Positions 1 through 29,299 of a DNA stretch of 64,000 nucleotides are shown here, piece by piece. The notes beneath the pieces are model-generated. The model saw nothing but the letters and a program-made list of their open reading frames with translations, made no database searches and was not told where the DNA came from. Numbering within the stretch: position 1 is the first letter of the stretch; each line of letters begins with the position of its first letter. The DNA lies in contig NW_026623100.1 of the NCBI RefSeq assembly GCF_023065955.2, positions 67,212,727 to 67,276,726 on the forward strand. Reading direction: 5' to 3'. Source of the stretch: Ursus arctos (lineage: Eukaryota > Chordata > Mammalia > Carnivora > Ursidae). Made by a program: the position numbers and the translations under genes.

Positions 1-80
1 TAAAGGGGTGCAGCCCACTGCCTCCTCTCTTCCTGAAAGCCTGTCATACAGAGAAGCTTCCAGCTGCTCAGATTTTGGTA

Positions 81-18426
<18,346 letters not shown>

Positions 18427-18559
18427 TTAAAAAAAAAAATTAGCTTATTCAGTAATGAGAACTCACAATCCTACTTTCTCTTCTGTTTAATTAACAATCC
18501 TTGAACCACAAACGGGTGTGGAACGTATTCTGAATTAGTAGGCACCCACACTTTCCCTA

Positions 18560-19800
18560 ACAAGAGGCCTTCACCATAGTTTCTGATGAGGTCTTCAGAA
18601 CCCGCCTGTTTTAAGCCGGGGAGGTTCTCTCTGGACTGACCCCAGCTACCCCCCGGAATTCCAGGCTTCCCACGTCCTTCTACAATACGGCCCGCTCGAG
18701 GCGGCGTAGCAATCACCAGCCAGGCCTCTAGGGGTCGCACTGCAGCAGTGTTCTGACTCAGGGCCGCGAACCCGGAGAGCTGCAACTTTCTGACTACTGA
18801 AGCCCACACAGGGGCTTAGTAGAGAGGGGGAGGGCTGCTTAGAGAGGGAGGGTGTTTCACAAAAATTTGTGTCCTCAAGCTCTAGGACGCCCAAAGCACC
18901 CACCCCAAACACACACACACACACACACCGTTATCTGAGGGGGAAGCTGTCATTAGGGCTTGCGCCTGTTGTAGACCTACAGCACCCACCACCCCGTCCC
19001 TTCCCTTCCATCCCGTCAACAAGATTAGTGCGTGCTCCGCCCGGCCTGGCAGGGAAGTTGCAGACCGCCACGGGTACCTCAGCTTCCTTCCCAAGACTGG
19101 CTGGGCCTTGGGCTCCCTGCAGCACGCGAGGGGCCCGACCCCAAGGCCCACGGTCCCGCGGTGGTCGGCTGCGACGGGAGAGTGTGCCCCTCGGGGCCTG
19201 CGGCCCCGTTAGCTCGGCCCCGTCGCCTCGGAATGACAGAATGTTCGAGTCCAGTGCCTCCTTGACGCAGCCCCCCCGCAGCCCCAGCGCTGCGACAGAC
19301 GACAACGAGTCAGAATTCTGCCAGCCGCCGCTGCGTCCCTGAGCCCCGCGCAACTGCACGTCCGAGGCCAACCCGGTGGAGAAGTAACCTAGGGGCCTGA
19401 AGTGCGGGCGTCGCTGGGCGGGTCGTGGTTAGCAAACCAAACCGAAGCTCTTCTCGGTGACGAGCAGATGTTGTAGCCAATAGCTAGGCACGTCGCCTTG
19501 CCGCCCCGCCTTCCCCGCCGTTGACGGGAGGTTACCCTGGTGCCCGGCCCTTGGTTCAGCGCCGCCGCTGTCCTTCCGCGAGTGTCCCGTGCCTTCTGCT
19601 CCAGCCTGGGCCATCGCCCTCCCCAAACCCTCTGTGCGTCTTCCCAGCCAACACGACTGGACGTTAACCCCCCGCCCCCCCGCCTCCAGTCCCTCTTCAG
19701 GGAACCCTCCTCCCCGTGGGCTAAACCACTGTGCCGGGAGTTGCCGGAAAGGGCGCCTGCCTTCAGTATCCCTTAGAAGGACGGGTGTTTGTGGAGGTTG
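18560..19800. promoter_or_regulatory. CpG island, likely bidirectional promoter of FAM228B and PFN4
   Basis: This is a dense GC/CpG block between FAM228B coding exon 1 (leftward) and PFN4 exon 1 (rightward). It includes a 'gccaat' CCAAT box at 19475-19481. No TATA box is evident. Start sites cannot be fixed from sequence. The long GC-rich open frames here are chance frames. Confidence 0.75.
18909..18929 (+). repeat. (CA)n microsatellite in the CpG island
   Basis: About ten CA units; candidate length polymorphism in the shared promoter. Confidence 0.85.
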
Positions 19801-20290
19801 TCTTTATGAGGTCGGCCCAAGAAGCTTGGGGGTCTTGTGAGGGAAAGGCCGCTTTAAATGCGTTAAATGTGTATTTAGTGCTCTGTATCAGTACCCATAG
19901 TTCGCGCTGATGTTGGTTGGGGTAAGGAGCAGCTGATCTTATTTAGCCTCAGTAGCTCGGCATCCCGCAGGTGTTTGGGTTTTGGTTTATAATCTCAGGT
20001 GAGTCTGATGCGAACCATTGGTATAACTAGAAAATTGTGAGCAGTGATTTTCCAGACTCAATAACCTGCTGTGTGAACTGTGATTTTCTATGATTCTATT
20101 TTCTTCTTTGAGTATTGGTGGATTTTAGATGACAGACCACCATTTTCACCCTTCATTTTCACTACTTCCAAAGTGCACGCGCTGAAAACCGTCCAAAGTG
20201 TCTTAGGAAGATTTGTATTCGCGGGCCTTTTCGAAGCTAGCCAGAGTGAATCGTTTCACCTGTAGTTCCCCTTTTCAGAGCTGAGGGAGC

Positions 20291-20407
20291 ATGAGCCATC
20301 TGCAGAACTTACTGTTAGATACCCTCCTGGGAACAAAGCATGTGGACAGTGCAGCCCTCATCAAACTCCAAGAACGAAGCTTGTGTGTAGCATCACCAGG
20401 ATTTAGT
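20291..20407 (+). CDS. PFN4: PFN4 coding exon 1
   Basis: Residues 1-39, ending ..CVASPGFS at a gtaagg donor, phase 0. Confidence 0.95.
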
Positions 20408-23400
20408 GTAAGGAAAAGCAAGTTTGGTCATAAGCATTTTAACAAACTTTTTCTGTAAAGAGCCATAGTAAACATTTTAGATTTCTGGGCTATATGGCCT
20501 GGGTCACAACTATGCAACTACTATGCAGTTTTAGTGGGAAAACGGGCATAGACAATACATAAAAGAATAGATGTGACTATGTTCCAACAAATCTTTATTT
20601 ATGAACACTGAAATTTGAATTTCATGCAATTTTTACATATCACAAAATATTAGTCTATTGTTTTTTTTTTTCCAATGACTTAAAAATGTAAAAACCATTC
20701 TTAGCTTGCAGGCTTACAAAAATGGACAGTGGGCCAAATTTGGCCAGCCTGCCATAGTTTGCCCACTCCTACTCTATTTAACTTCTGCAGATAATGCCTG
20801 GTGATGTCCGAACACTTGTGAATGGATTCGCCAAGAACCCTTTGCAAACCAGAAGAGAAGGATTGTATTTCAAGGAAAAGGACTACAAATGTATCCGGGC
20901 AGATGACTATTCTCTTTATGCTAAGAATGTGAGTGTTCACGATTTGAAGACAGCTAGGTAAAAAAACCTTAAGAATTTTATTCCAATTTGCTGTGTCCCT
21001 CCTGATCCCATTTATAAAACAATCTAAGCCTATTACTACAGGGGCAATGTCTGAGACAGCAGTCTAATGCTAGGAAGACATATGTAAAAGAAAGCACGAA
21101 CACAGAGCCTAGTTGAAAAACATTGATTCCAGAATCAACTGAAATTTGCTTGCAGTATCTCTTTTCACTACTCCATACTCTACAGCCTCCTCCTTTTAAA
21201 AAAGAAAAAAAAAAGGTAATATTCATATGCTTTAAACCTCTCTTGGCTCTCTGTTGTCTATAAAGAAATAAGAAGATGAAATTCACGTTTACTGGATGCG
21301 CTGTCTTAAGGGTTAAGCACACTTCATCTGCATTATAAAGTAAATAGCCTCATTTTACTGGAACGAGGAAACTGAGAGTTCCCAAAGTTAAATAACTCTT
21401 CCTTTGTCATGCAGCAGATAATGGAGGTGCTGGGATTGAAGCCCAAAGCTGTCCAATTCCAAAATTTAATACCTTCTCTTCTTTTTTTTAAGATTTTATT
21501 TATTTATTTGAGAGAGAGAGAGACAGAGATAGACAAAGATAGCGAGAGAGAGCACGAGCAGGGAGAAGGAGAAGGACTCCCGCTGGACTCCCACTGAGCA
21601 GGGAGCCTGACACAGGGCTCAATCCCAGGAACTGAGCTGAAGGCAGATACTTCACGGACTGAGCCACCCAGGAGCCACCCAAGTGCCCCTAGTATATCAG
21701 TTGTTCGCACTGGGATAGGGGTATGTTACAATCAGTTGGGGAACTTTTTCAAAATACACATGCTGTTACTACAAGTCTGAAATTTTTTGAGCAAAGACAA
21801 CTAAATTAGTGAAAAAGAGTGAAGAGTCCAAAACTTAGATGAGTGTATGGAAGTTAAAAAATGGCACAAAATGTGGCTGGAGTGTAACTGCTAGTCCTGG
21901 GACTAGAACCAAAAGAAGGGCATTCTGTTTTACTCTTACCCAGGAAAACACTGGTGTGATTGTTGTGAAGACCCATATGTATCTTCTGGTGGCAACTTAC
22001 ACTGAAGGCATGTATCCTAGTGTTTGTGTGGAAGCCACAGAGAAGCTGGGTAAGTTTGTCTCCCCATGCCTGTATTCATTCCCTATGGTAGTCAGATCTT
22101 CTGACTGCCAGTAACTGAGAGCCAATGCAAACCACCTAGGGCAGAAGAGAGGAATTTATTGGAAGGATACTGGGGTTACTTACAGAGTGAAACTGAGCCA
22201 AAGTGAAAATAGACTCCAGGGACAGGAATACTGCTAGAACGCTTCTCTAGTCTCTGTTTCTAAGAGAGTCAGCTTTGTTCTGTCGCATTGCAAAGCCTCC
22301 TTTCCTGGCTGGTATCATGGCCAAGCCTCACATCCTGCCTCTTAATTTCTTTTAAGACCCTGATTTGACAAGTCTTGGGTCATATGGTTTACCCCTTTAT
22401 TGGGAGCCTAGGGGTGAGGAAGGCAGCAGGAGAAAAATAAAAAACCAACCCAGAAATGTAGCTGTTGGGGGTCACTCTATGAAAAGGAACCTTTACAGGA
22501 AAAGAAATTACTGAGCCAGGCAGCTACCTTGTTGGGATCGACTGCGTTCCCCTTCCATGTCTTTATGTTTTCGAATGAAGACCTAATGTAGGACTAACTG
22601 GAAAATTATATCTATGAAAGTTGAGTTTAATGAATGATAAGTTATGTTTGTGTTTAGATTTTTTAATGTAAACTTAAATTCCTAAAAAAAAAAAATGCTG
22701 GAGTTGCTTGAACACTCCTTTGAGATAGTAGAATCCTCTACTTCTGCTAGTGAGGAAAGAAGGCATTCTTTCATTCTTTCAACGAATATTCAGTGATGAT
22801 TTACCATGTGTGCTATACTGTGCCAAAAGCAAGAAAATCAAAGCTGTAAACAGATACAGTCTTACCTTCCATATCTCTATACATGCTGTCCTATCTGTAG
22901 TGTCCCTTTCTGTCCCTGCCCTTTCACATCCAGTTGTCAAATTCTTTTTTTTTTTTTAAGATTTTATTTATTTATTTATTCGACAGAAATAGAGACAGCC
23001 AGCGAGAGAGGGAACATAAGCAGGGGGAGTGGGAGAGGAAGAAGCAGGCTCATAGCGGAGGAGCCTGATGTGGGGCTCGATCCCATAACGCCAGGATCAC
23101 GCCCTGAGCCGAAGGCAGACACCCAATCGCTGTGCCACCCAGGTGCCCCCAGTTGTCAAATTCTTAACAACTGAGTCACCCAGGAGCCCCTATCCAGTTG
23201 TCAAATTCTTAATCATCACTGAAGACTCAAGTCAGATCTTGAGTTTCTCTCCACTATGCTACGTATTTTATGCATACCTTTATTATTAGAGTTCATTTTT
23301 ATTATTAGATCCACTAAAGTTCTTTGTTTACCTGGACTGTGAGCCCCTAGAAGATAAGAATCGTGTCTTAATTTCCTATCTCCAGTACCTAAGACAGTGT

Positions 23401-24538
23401 CTACTGTTGAGTAGGCAAATAATACATGTTTGATGAACACATAAATGAGTGACCTCTGCCTAGCAGAATCACGGAAGTCTCCAGAGAAATGAATCTTAAA
23501 AAACTGAGAAATTAAGTACCATCACAGAAAACAATACACACATAGACACACAAATATATGTATGCACAGACCTTCCCAGTTGTTACAGTTTCCTGGCATG
23601 GAATGTCATAAACCATGCTACATAGCTGGCAATGAGGTATTCTAAGAGTAAACAGGACGGAGGCTGGACAGGACACAACCTTGGAAGCATCTAATAGGAG
23701 TGAACTCCAACCCGGGAGAAACAGGCAATTGCAATATCAAGGACATTTTCTGAGCAGATGTCAAAATTTGAGGGAGGTTCCATTTCAGTAGACTAGGGCT
23801 GGGGCAGGAAGACAAAACGGAGACCTGTAGAGTGGGGCTAATTACCTCATTAAAGGTATACAGAAAATGAGGCTAGGAAAATGGGCAATTAGGCTGACAA
23901 GAGGCCAGATTCTATCTGATCAGCTCAGGCCCAGGGCTAATTCCACAGGTGTCCTCTGGAGACAGGGAAGTTGCCTGACCCCTGTAAAGTAGACTCTGTG
24001 GCTGGCAGTAGAAGTTGAGATTCTTGTTTAGGACCACAAAAGACTCCGAAGAATGTGTACTGGTTAGAAGGAGATGGCTAAGATCATGCTACTAAAGTCG
24101 CACTGCTCAAGGAAGGGCTAGGCTAATCTTGGAAGTGGTTGGATTCTCACAAGGGATGGTCGAGGCTGAAACCTACTTAGGGGCCAGTTACTGGTCTTAT
24201 TACTTCTGTTTCCTTCACTTGTTTTTCTTGTAATTCTCTTTCTCTCTGTCAAAAAATTCTACATGATAATTACAGAAAATTTGGGACATAAAGAATCATG
24301 ACCATTTAAACATGTTTTATTATGAAAGATTCTAGGAGATATATATATCTTTGAAAGCAGGGACTGGGTCTTAAGTATCCAGTCATCCAGATATCTCCAG
24401 TATCAGTACATGGTAGCCACTCCCAGTGTCTGTGGAATAAATATAATGAAGCACATTGTGGTGATAATTTGTTGCTCACAAATAATAACCCTGTTCTGTT
24501 TCCTTTCAGGAGAATATCTAAGAAAAAAAGGAAATTAA
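20291..24538 (+). CDS. PFN4: PFN4, profilin-4, complete coding region in 4 exons
   Basis: Exons 20291-20407, 20791-20928, 21944-22049 and 24510-24538 give 390 nt, or 129 residues, the length I recall for the human protein. The product starts [20 protein letters not shown], continues [20 protein letters not shown], then [20 protein letters not shown] and ends GEYLRKKGN. The C-terminal part has the profilin fold signature (VxVxTxxYLLVATYxE). PFN4 is a divergent, mainly testicular profilin reported to bind phosphoinositides rather than actin; that is family knowledge. A cccttttcag acceptor ends at 20278, just before the ATG, so a 5' UTR exon probably lies in the CpG island upstream. It is divergent from FAM228B. 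Confidence 0.96.
20436..20772 (+). mobile_element. Old MER-type DNA transposon fragment
   Basis: It reads like a common mammalian element: 'tttttctgtaaagagcca', 'ctgggctatatggcctgggtcacaac', 'ttccaacaaatctttattta', 'ggccaaatttggccagcctgcc', 'gtttgcccactcct'. Probably hAT-derived; the family name is uncertain. It ends 18 bp before PFN4 exon 2 and overlaps its branch-point region. Confidence 0.65.
20791..20928 (+). CDS. PFN4: PFN4 coding exon 2
   Basis: 138 nt encoding 46 residues from IMPGDVRTL to YSLYAKN. The acceptor is cttctgcag and the donor gtgagt. Confidence 0.95.
21482..21690 (-). mobile_element. CAN-SINE
   Basis: Reverse copy in PFN4 intron 2. The 'gagccaccca' box is duplicated near its 5' end (21661-21680). 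Confidence 0.9.
21944..22049 (+). CDS. PFN4: PFN4 coding exon 3
   Basis: 106 nt encoding [20 protein letters not shown] through EATEKL, plus one base. The acceptor is cttacccag and the donor gtaagt. Confidence 0.95.
22090..22430. repeat. Unassigned old interspersed repeat
   Basis: 'ggcagaagagaggaatttattggaagg' and 'tttctaagagagtcagctttgttctg' have the feel of a dispersed mammalian repeat. I cannot name the family. Confidence 0.35.
22947..23149 (-). mobile_element. Young CAN-SINE with target duplication
   Basis: Full-length reverse copy of the 'cacagcg' subfamily. 'cagttgtcaaattctt' stands at 22931-22946, again at 23150-23165 and a third time at 23195-23210. Confidence 0.95.
23166..23193 (-). 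mobile_element. SINE head remnant
   Basis: 'aacaactgagtcacccagga' then 'gcccc' is only the 5' head of a reverse CAN-SINE. It lies between two copies of the same target sequence. Confidence 0.75.
23335..23450 (+). mobile_element. L2/MIR-like 3' end
   Basis: 'gtgagcccctagaagataagaatcgtgtct' followed by 'cagtacctaagacagtgtc' and 'tttgatgaacacataaatga' follows the L2 3' end pattern. Confidence 0.55.
24350..24460 (+). mobile_element. L2/MIR-like 3' end
   Basis: 'gaaagcagggactgggtctt ... tccagtatcagtacatggtagccac' is a diverged copy of the L2/MIR tail. It ends 50 bp before the last PFN4 exon. Confidence 0.45.
24510..24538 (+). CDS. PFN4: PFN4 last coding exon
   Basis: 29 coding nt (GEYLRKKGN and TAA) after a tcctttcag acceptor. 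It is too short to show as an open frame; the phase and the human C-terminus identify it. Confidence 0.93.
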
Positions 24539-25260
24539 GTCATCAAAGGACTATGGACTATTTTGTGTTTGAAAACACTAGGAAGAAGATATTTAAAAGA
24601 AGAATGAGTTAAGGGAGCAATTTTTCTTATTTCAAGAGATCCTCTTCTTTAATTGGAATTCTTTGATAAGCTTTACTTCGTTTTTTTGTTTGTTTTTTTA
24701 AGTGTTGGTCATTGACATGAGTGTGAGAAACCTGATAGCTGCCCAAGGCTTATCCGTTGAGAGACTCATCCATGAGTGTCTTGCACTCCCACACATCTTG
24801 CTGGGTATGCCAAGAATGCAAGGCTCTAACGACTCTTCATCCAGGCCATTTCTCAGGTTGATTTTGCAGAAAGCAACCTTAAACAACGAAGTAATGCCTC
24901 CCTGCAGAATGAAGAGCAAACTTTCTTACTGCTTGCTATAAAAGAGGTAAGTTCCCAGAACTCAGAGCTATAATGCAGCTCACTACATGTGTGACATCCA
25001 TCTGGTCCACATCACCCCTGTAGGACTTGGGGAGAAGGGCGGCACAAAGGCCACACTTCAGGCCACTAGTCAAGGCATTTAATGGATATTTCACACTCCC
25101 CACCATCTGCAGGCATCTGATTTTGTTGCACATTGGGAAGGCCTTTCAAAAGTCAAAAGAATTTTTAAAAAATCAACTCGAAAAGATTTTTGATTCTATC
25201 TCTTTGACTTCCTCCTAGTCTATATAACTTAGTATGGTTAATAAATGGAGCCTTCTCCAG
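24539..25260 (+). other. Probable PFN4 3' UTR and unassigned flank
   Basis: The first canonical AATAAA after the PFN4 stop is at 25240-25245, so a UTR of about 700 nt is possible. Within it lies a splice-flanked open segment (24857-24946), described in the findings. Nothing else is recognisable. Confidence 0.45.
25240..25245 (+). terminator. Candidate PFN4 poly(A) signal
   Basis: AATAAA, the first canonical signal downstream of the PFN4 stop codon. Confidence 0.45.
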
Positions 25261-26552
25261 AAAGGGTTCATCTCATCTTGGTCACCTCCTGGGCGATGAT
25301 CGGGACAATAAGGGTGGGAAACTATAGAACCTATTTTGAAAATTCAGGATTCCACCCTGATCATTTCTGGGCATGATGCATCTTTCTTTCCCCTAATGGC
25401 AACTCCAGGCCAACCTGATTGGTGTACTTTCAGCTGTCCCTGAGGAGGGAACACCTTACACCACTGACATCAAGTCTTAGACCTCTTGCCGTTCTTGACA
25501 TTATCAAGCAGCAAGATAAAATTTCTTGAATTCCAAAACCATGCTGAGGCTTTCCATGTAGATCTGCCTATATGTTTTGGTGTCAGTCCTCATGCGAATG
25601 GTTTCTCCTTGTAAATCAGCACACTGACATCTAGGCTTTATAACTTAGTCATGTGGATTATATACTCACTCTCCACATGCTGTCAAGCTGGGGTTTTGAG
25701 CCCGCAAGGCAGAAGGTCTGACTCTACAGGGATCTCTAAAGTGCTAAAGGCCATCACAAAGCCTCTTGCTGGCTCACCACCTGGTCAGCCAGACCTTCCT
25801 GGACACATACCCACTGCACTGCTGGGAGCCTCATGCGCCTATTTTGTAAACCTCCTCAAGGCAAATGCCTCACTCTCTGGAGCCCTCCTATGCAAATCTG
25901 TCCAGTTGCTTCCTGTAATTCTCATCGCAAAGTTCCAGCTATGTCCAGCTATTCAGAGAGACCCACAAAAGTGACCCTTTTGTAGCAGCCACGTAGTACC
26001 TGCAGAGGTGCCCAGGGACCAGATGATCTTCTGAAACATCAGGGCTCTCCAAACGAGGGAGATTTGTGTCCTGGTAATCCACAAAGACTTTCGAAGGGGC
26101 ACACAGGCGCAAATGGATTTAAGTGATTAATTTTTTCCCAGATCCTCAATTTCCATATGTACTTGCTCAAAGCTCCTGTGACTGAGGAATCATGTCAGCT
26201 CTAGCTTTCCACCTCCCCACCCCCAGGATACTAAAGAAAGGTGTACTCTCATCCAGCCCTAGTCTTACTGTGATGCTTGGCTTCGAGTGCAAAACCTGCA
26301 GTGTGTGAGGGAAAGAAAAATTCTAAATATTTTTTAATGTTTTAAAATCCATCCTCTGTTGTCAAAAATTACATCATATGTGAAGGAGAGATCCATGAGA
26401 ATAAAGTTAAAAAGAGCATCAGTGAGAAATAGTGAAAACCTTTATATCATTTGTCTTGGAGAGGAAGGTTCTGTGTCTTATCTGTCTATATTTCTTAAAA
26501 TTCAGAAGCAAGATGATTGTCATAGGACATGTATTAATAACATGATTACTTG
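25260..26552. other. Intergenic sequence, unassigned
   Basis: Unusually GC-balanced and SINE-free. It contains a 107-codon open frame (25651-25974) with no recognisable domain. It may be an old retroelement or pseudogene, but I could not identify it. Confidence 0.4.
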
Positions 26553-26731
26553 AGGGGCACCTGGGTGGCTCAGTCGGTTAAGCATCTGCCTTCAGCTCAG
26601 GTCATGATCTCAGGGTCCTGGGATCAAGCCCCACATCAGGCTTCCTACTCAGTGGGGAGTCTGCTTCTCCCTCTCCCCGTGCTCATGCTGTCTCTCTCAG
26701 ATAAATAAAATCTTTTAAAAATTAAAAAAAA
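26553..26731 (+). mobile_element. CAN-SINE with target duplication
   Basis: It lies between 'atgattacttga' and 'atgattaattga'. Confidence 0.93.
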
Positions 26732-26739
26732 TATGATTA

Positions 26740-28015
26740 ATTGAATTGAAGAATGAGAAACCTTCTTTGATAGAAAGTAATTTTATTTGCCTGATTATTT
26801 AACAATGAGGACTGGCTTTGCCAATAAGAATGTCGCAGATGTTTTTCATAATTAAATCTGCAGCTCCAAGATGTTAATGAAAATGTATTTGAAGCATATG
26901 ATAAGGTAGAAGGACTTGATTTTTTTTTAATTGTCTTAGCAAAAGCGTATTGAAATTAACATTTTTACTTTCTGAATCCTTTGTGAATATATCAATTTAA
27001 ACAAGGTATCTGTAAGTGAAAAAATAGCAGATATAATTGATAATCATTTGATAAATCTTCACAAACCTTTGTTAATATGATCTCAGAAGCTAAGACCCTG
27101 AGCGATACTTATGGCTGGATAACAAATCCTTAACAGGTTGAGTGGTTTCCAAGTCTTTGCTTTCAACAAAATTAAAGAAAGACCTAATTAAGTTGCCAAC
27201 TAATAGATCACTGAAAATAATTTTTGATGATAGATCATTATATAGTTTTTAATCATATAACTCAGAGGTATTCAGAGAATTGGCTGACATTCCTATAATG
27301 AAATTTCTCTTTCCCCATCTAATTTATGCAAATTAGGTTCCTCAGAGCTTGTCTATAAAAATGAAAAATAGGAAGAGAATTAATGTTGATCGCAGTCTCA
27401 TTCTAGCAATGAGGAATATTCATCCACAGACATAATTACTTGGAAAAATGCTACCCCACCAATGGTCATTAAGAGCTATCTTTCCATAAAATTTTACTTT
27501 TCATGTTCGGTAATTATTAATATTTCAAATAATACCTGAAATAATATAAAAATTCAAAATAATGTTTTGATCAATTTTGGACTAAGAATAGTGTAATGAT
27601 AATAAAATCCAGAAGAAATTTAACACTTAGAGCCCTGTGGTCATAGGAAATAACTTTTTAAATTAGAGTCAGTTTTTGGACACATCTTTGTTCCAGATAA
27701 GAATGATGAATAAAGCATAAAATACAGCAGTATATCCTAGGAGAAGAGTAGAATAAAAATATGAGTACTAGAAGAAAAATGACATTTTAAAACTTCCAAC
27801 TGTTAAAGAACTGTTTTGAGCACTTTTAGTGGATGATTATAAATATCAAATTGATCTGAAATCTGGATTCTACTTGATACATTTTAAAGCCTGATTTAAG
27901 AGTTTTAAAATGTTAGTATTTATGGTCAGAAATCATATCTTTGCACTGTTTAAATTTGAGATTAAATATTTTAGATATCAACTTAATTTTTTTATTTTTA
28001 TTTATTTTTATTTTT
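26740..28015. other. AT-rich, SINE-free intergenic block
   Basis: About 1.28 kb without any recognised repeat. It contains an octamer 'atgcaaat' (27326-27333) and several TAATTA/TAATTACT homeodomain-type cores. No open frame of note; function unknown. Confidence 0.45.
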
Positions 28016-28209
28016 TATTATATTTTATTATTTTTTAAATATTTTTTATTTATTTTTTGAGAGAGAGAGAGAGCACAGAGGGAGAGTGAGAAGGAGAAGC
28101 AGGCTCCCCACTGAGCAGAGAGCCTGATCCAGGGCTCAATCCCAAGACCTGGGGATCATGACCTGAGCTGAAGGCAGACGCCTAACTGACTGAACCATCC
28201 AGGCGCCCC
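28016..28209 (-). mobile_element. CAN-SINE
   Basis: Reverse copy whose T-rich end is embedded in a TTTTA-rich stretch from about 27985. It ends 'gaaccatccaggcgcccc'. Confidence 0.9.
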
Positions 28210-29032
28210 TAGAAATCAACTTTAAAATGTGAGAGGGGACAGACATAGTTTTTGAAGAAGTTTCATCTATTTGAGAATAAAGTGTAAAGATCACTGCCCA
28301 GAGCAAGAAGTGCCTTGGACGTTGAGTGCCTTGGACCCACATGGATGGGTGGGTGCCCAGGAAAATGGCAGGGCCAGGTAGCCAAAGAAGCAGCCTCCAG
28401 AAGACAGGGGCAGAGGACCCCACCAGGCTGACTCCAAGCCTTCTCTCTCCCAGAGCTCTCCTAAGTCCCTGCTCCTGAGATTTGTCCCACCAACTTCAGG
28501 AGGGGGGAGTGCCCATGGAGAGAGGGGAGAAATAGCCCAGAGAGAGTCCTATAGGCAGCAAAGCTACCATGAACAACCCAGACACAAGCTGCCCCAGCTC
28601 CTCCGGGGAAAAGTGCCAGCCCTCACTCCGCTTAGGAACCACGAGTCATCACTGAGCTGCTGGGCTGCCAAAGCATGGGTTTGGTCACCAGAACAGCTGT
28701 TGCCTCAAGGTGACACAGAGGCACTGTGCAAAAGCCGCTGAAGGGGCTGGGACCCCGATGGACATCTGGAAGAGATTATTCTAGGCCCCCAGCCCCATTT
28801 AATGTAGAGCAGCAGCGGCAGCAGCTACACCTCAGATCAGTGCCTCCACCCCATTCCTAATGCAAAAGATCTTGTTTGTTCTGCTAAAATATAAACCTTT
28901 GGGGAGACTCTTTAGAGGCCAGAGATGTGGGGGACTGTGAAATACTGCCACTGCAGAAATTACCTCCCAATGCCAAAATTTGGATCTTGACAGAGAATTG
29001 GAGCAGGATATGCTTTTAAGAAAAGCAACCTG

Positions 29033-29228
29033 CGGGTGCCTGGGTGGCTCAGTCAGTTAAGGGTCTGCCTTTGGCTCAGGTCATGATCCCGGGGTCCTGG
29101 GATCAAGCCCGCGTCAGGCTCCCTGCTTAGTGTGGAGTCTGCTTGTCCCTCTACCCCTCCCTGCCATTTGTGTTCTCTCTCTCTCTCTAATAAATAAATA
29201 AAATCTTAAAAACAAAAAACCAAAACCT
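29033..29228 (+). mobile_element. CAN-SINE with 14-bp target-site duplication
   Basis: 'agaaaagcaacctg' at 29019-29032 and 29231-29244. It is inserted 100 bp upstream of the TP53I3-like relic. Confidence 0.94.
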
Positions 29229-29299
29229 CTAGAAAAGCAACCTGTTTTGTGGGGTGGCCATCTGCCTCCAGCAACAAAGAGGACTGACATTGCACCCTG

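Noticed and set aside
18869..19371. Overlapping 146-157-codon frames in the CpG island
   Set aside because: GC-rich DNA has few stop codons. No domain, overlapping frames on both strands, and no splice context.
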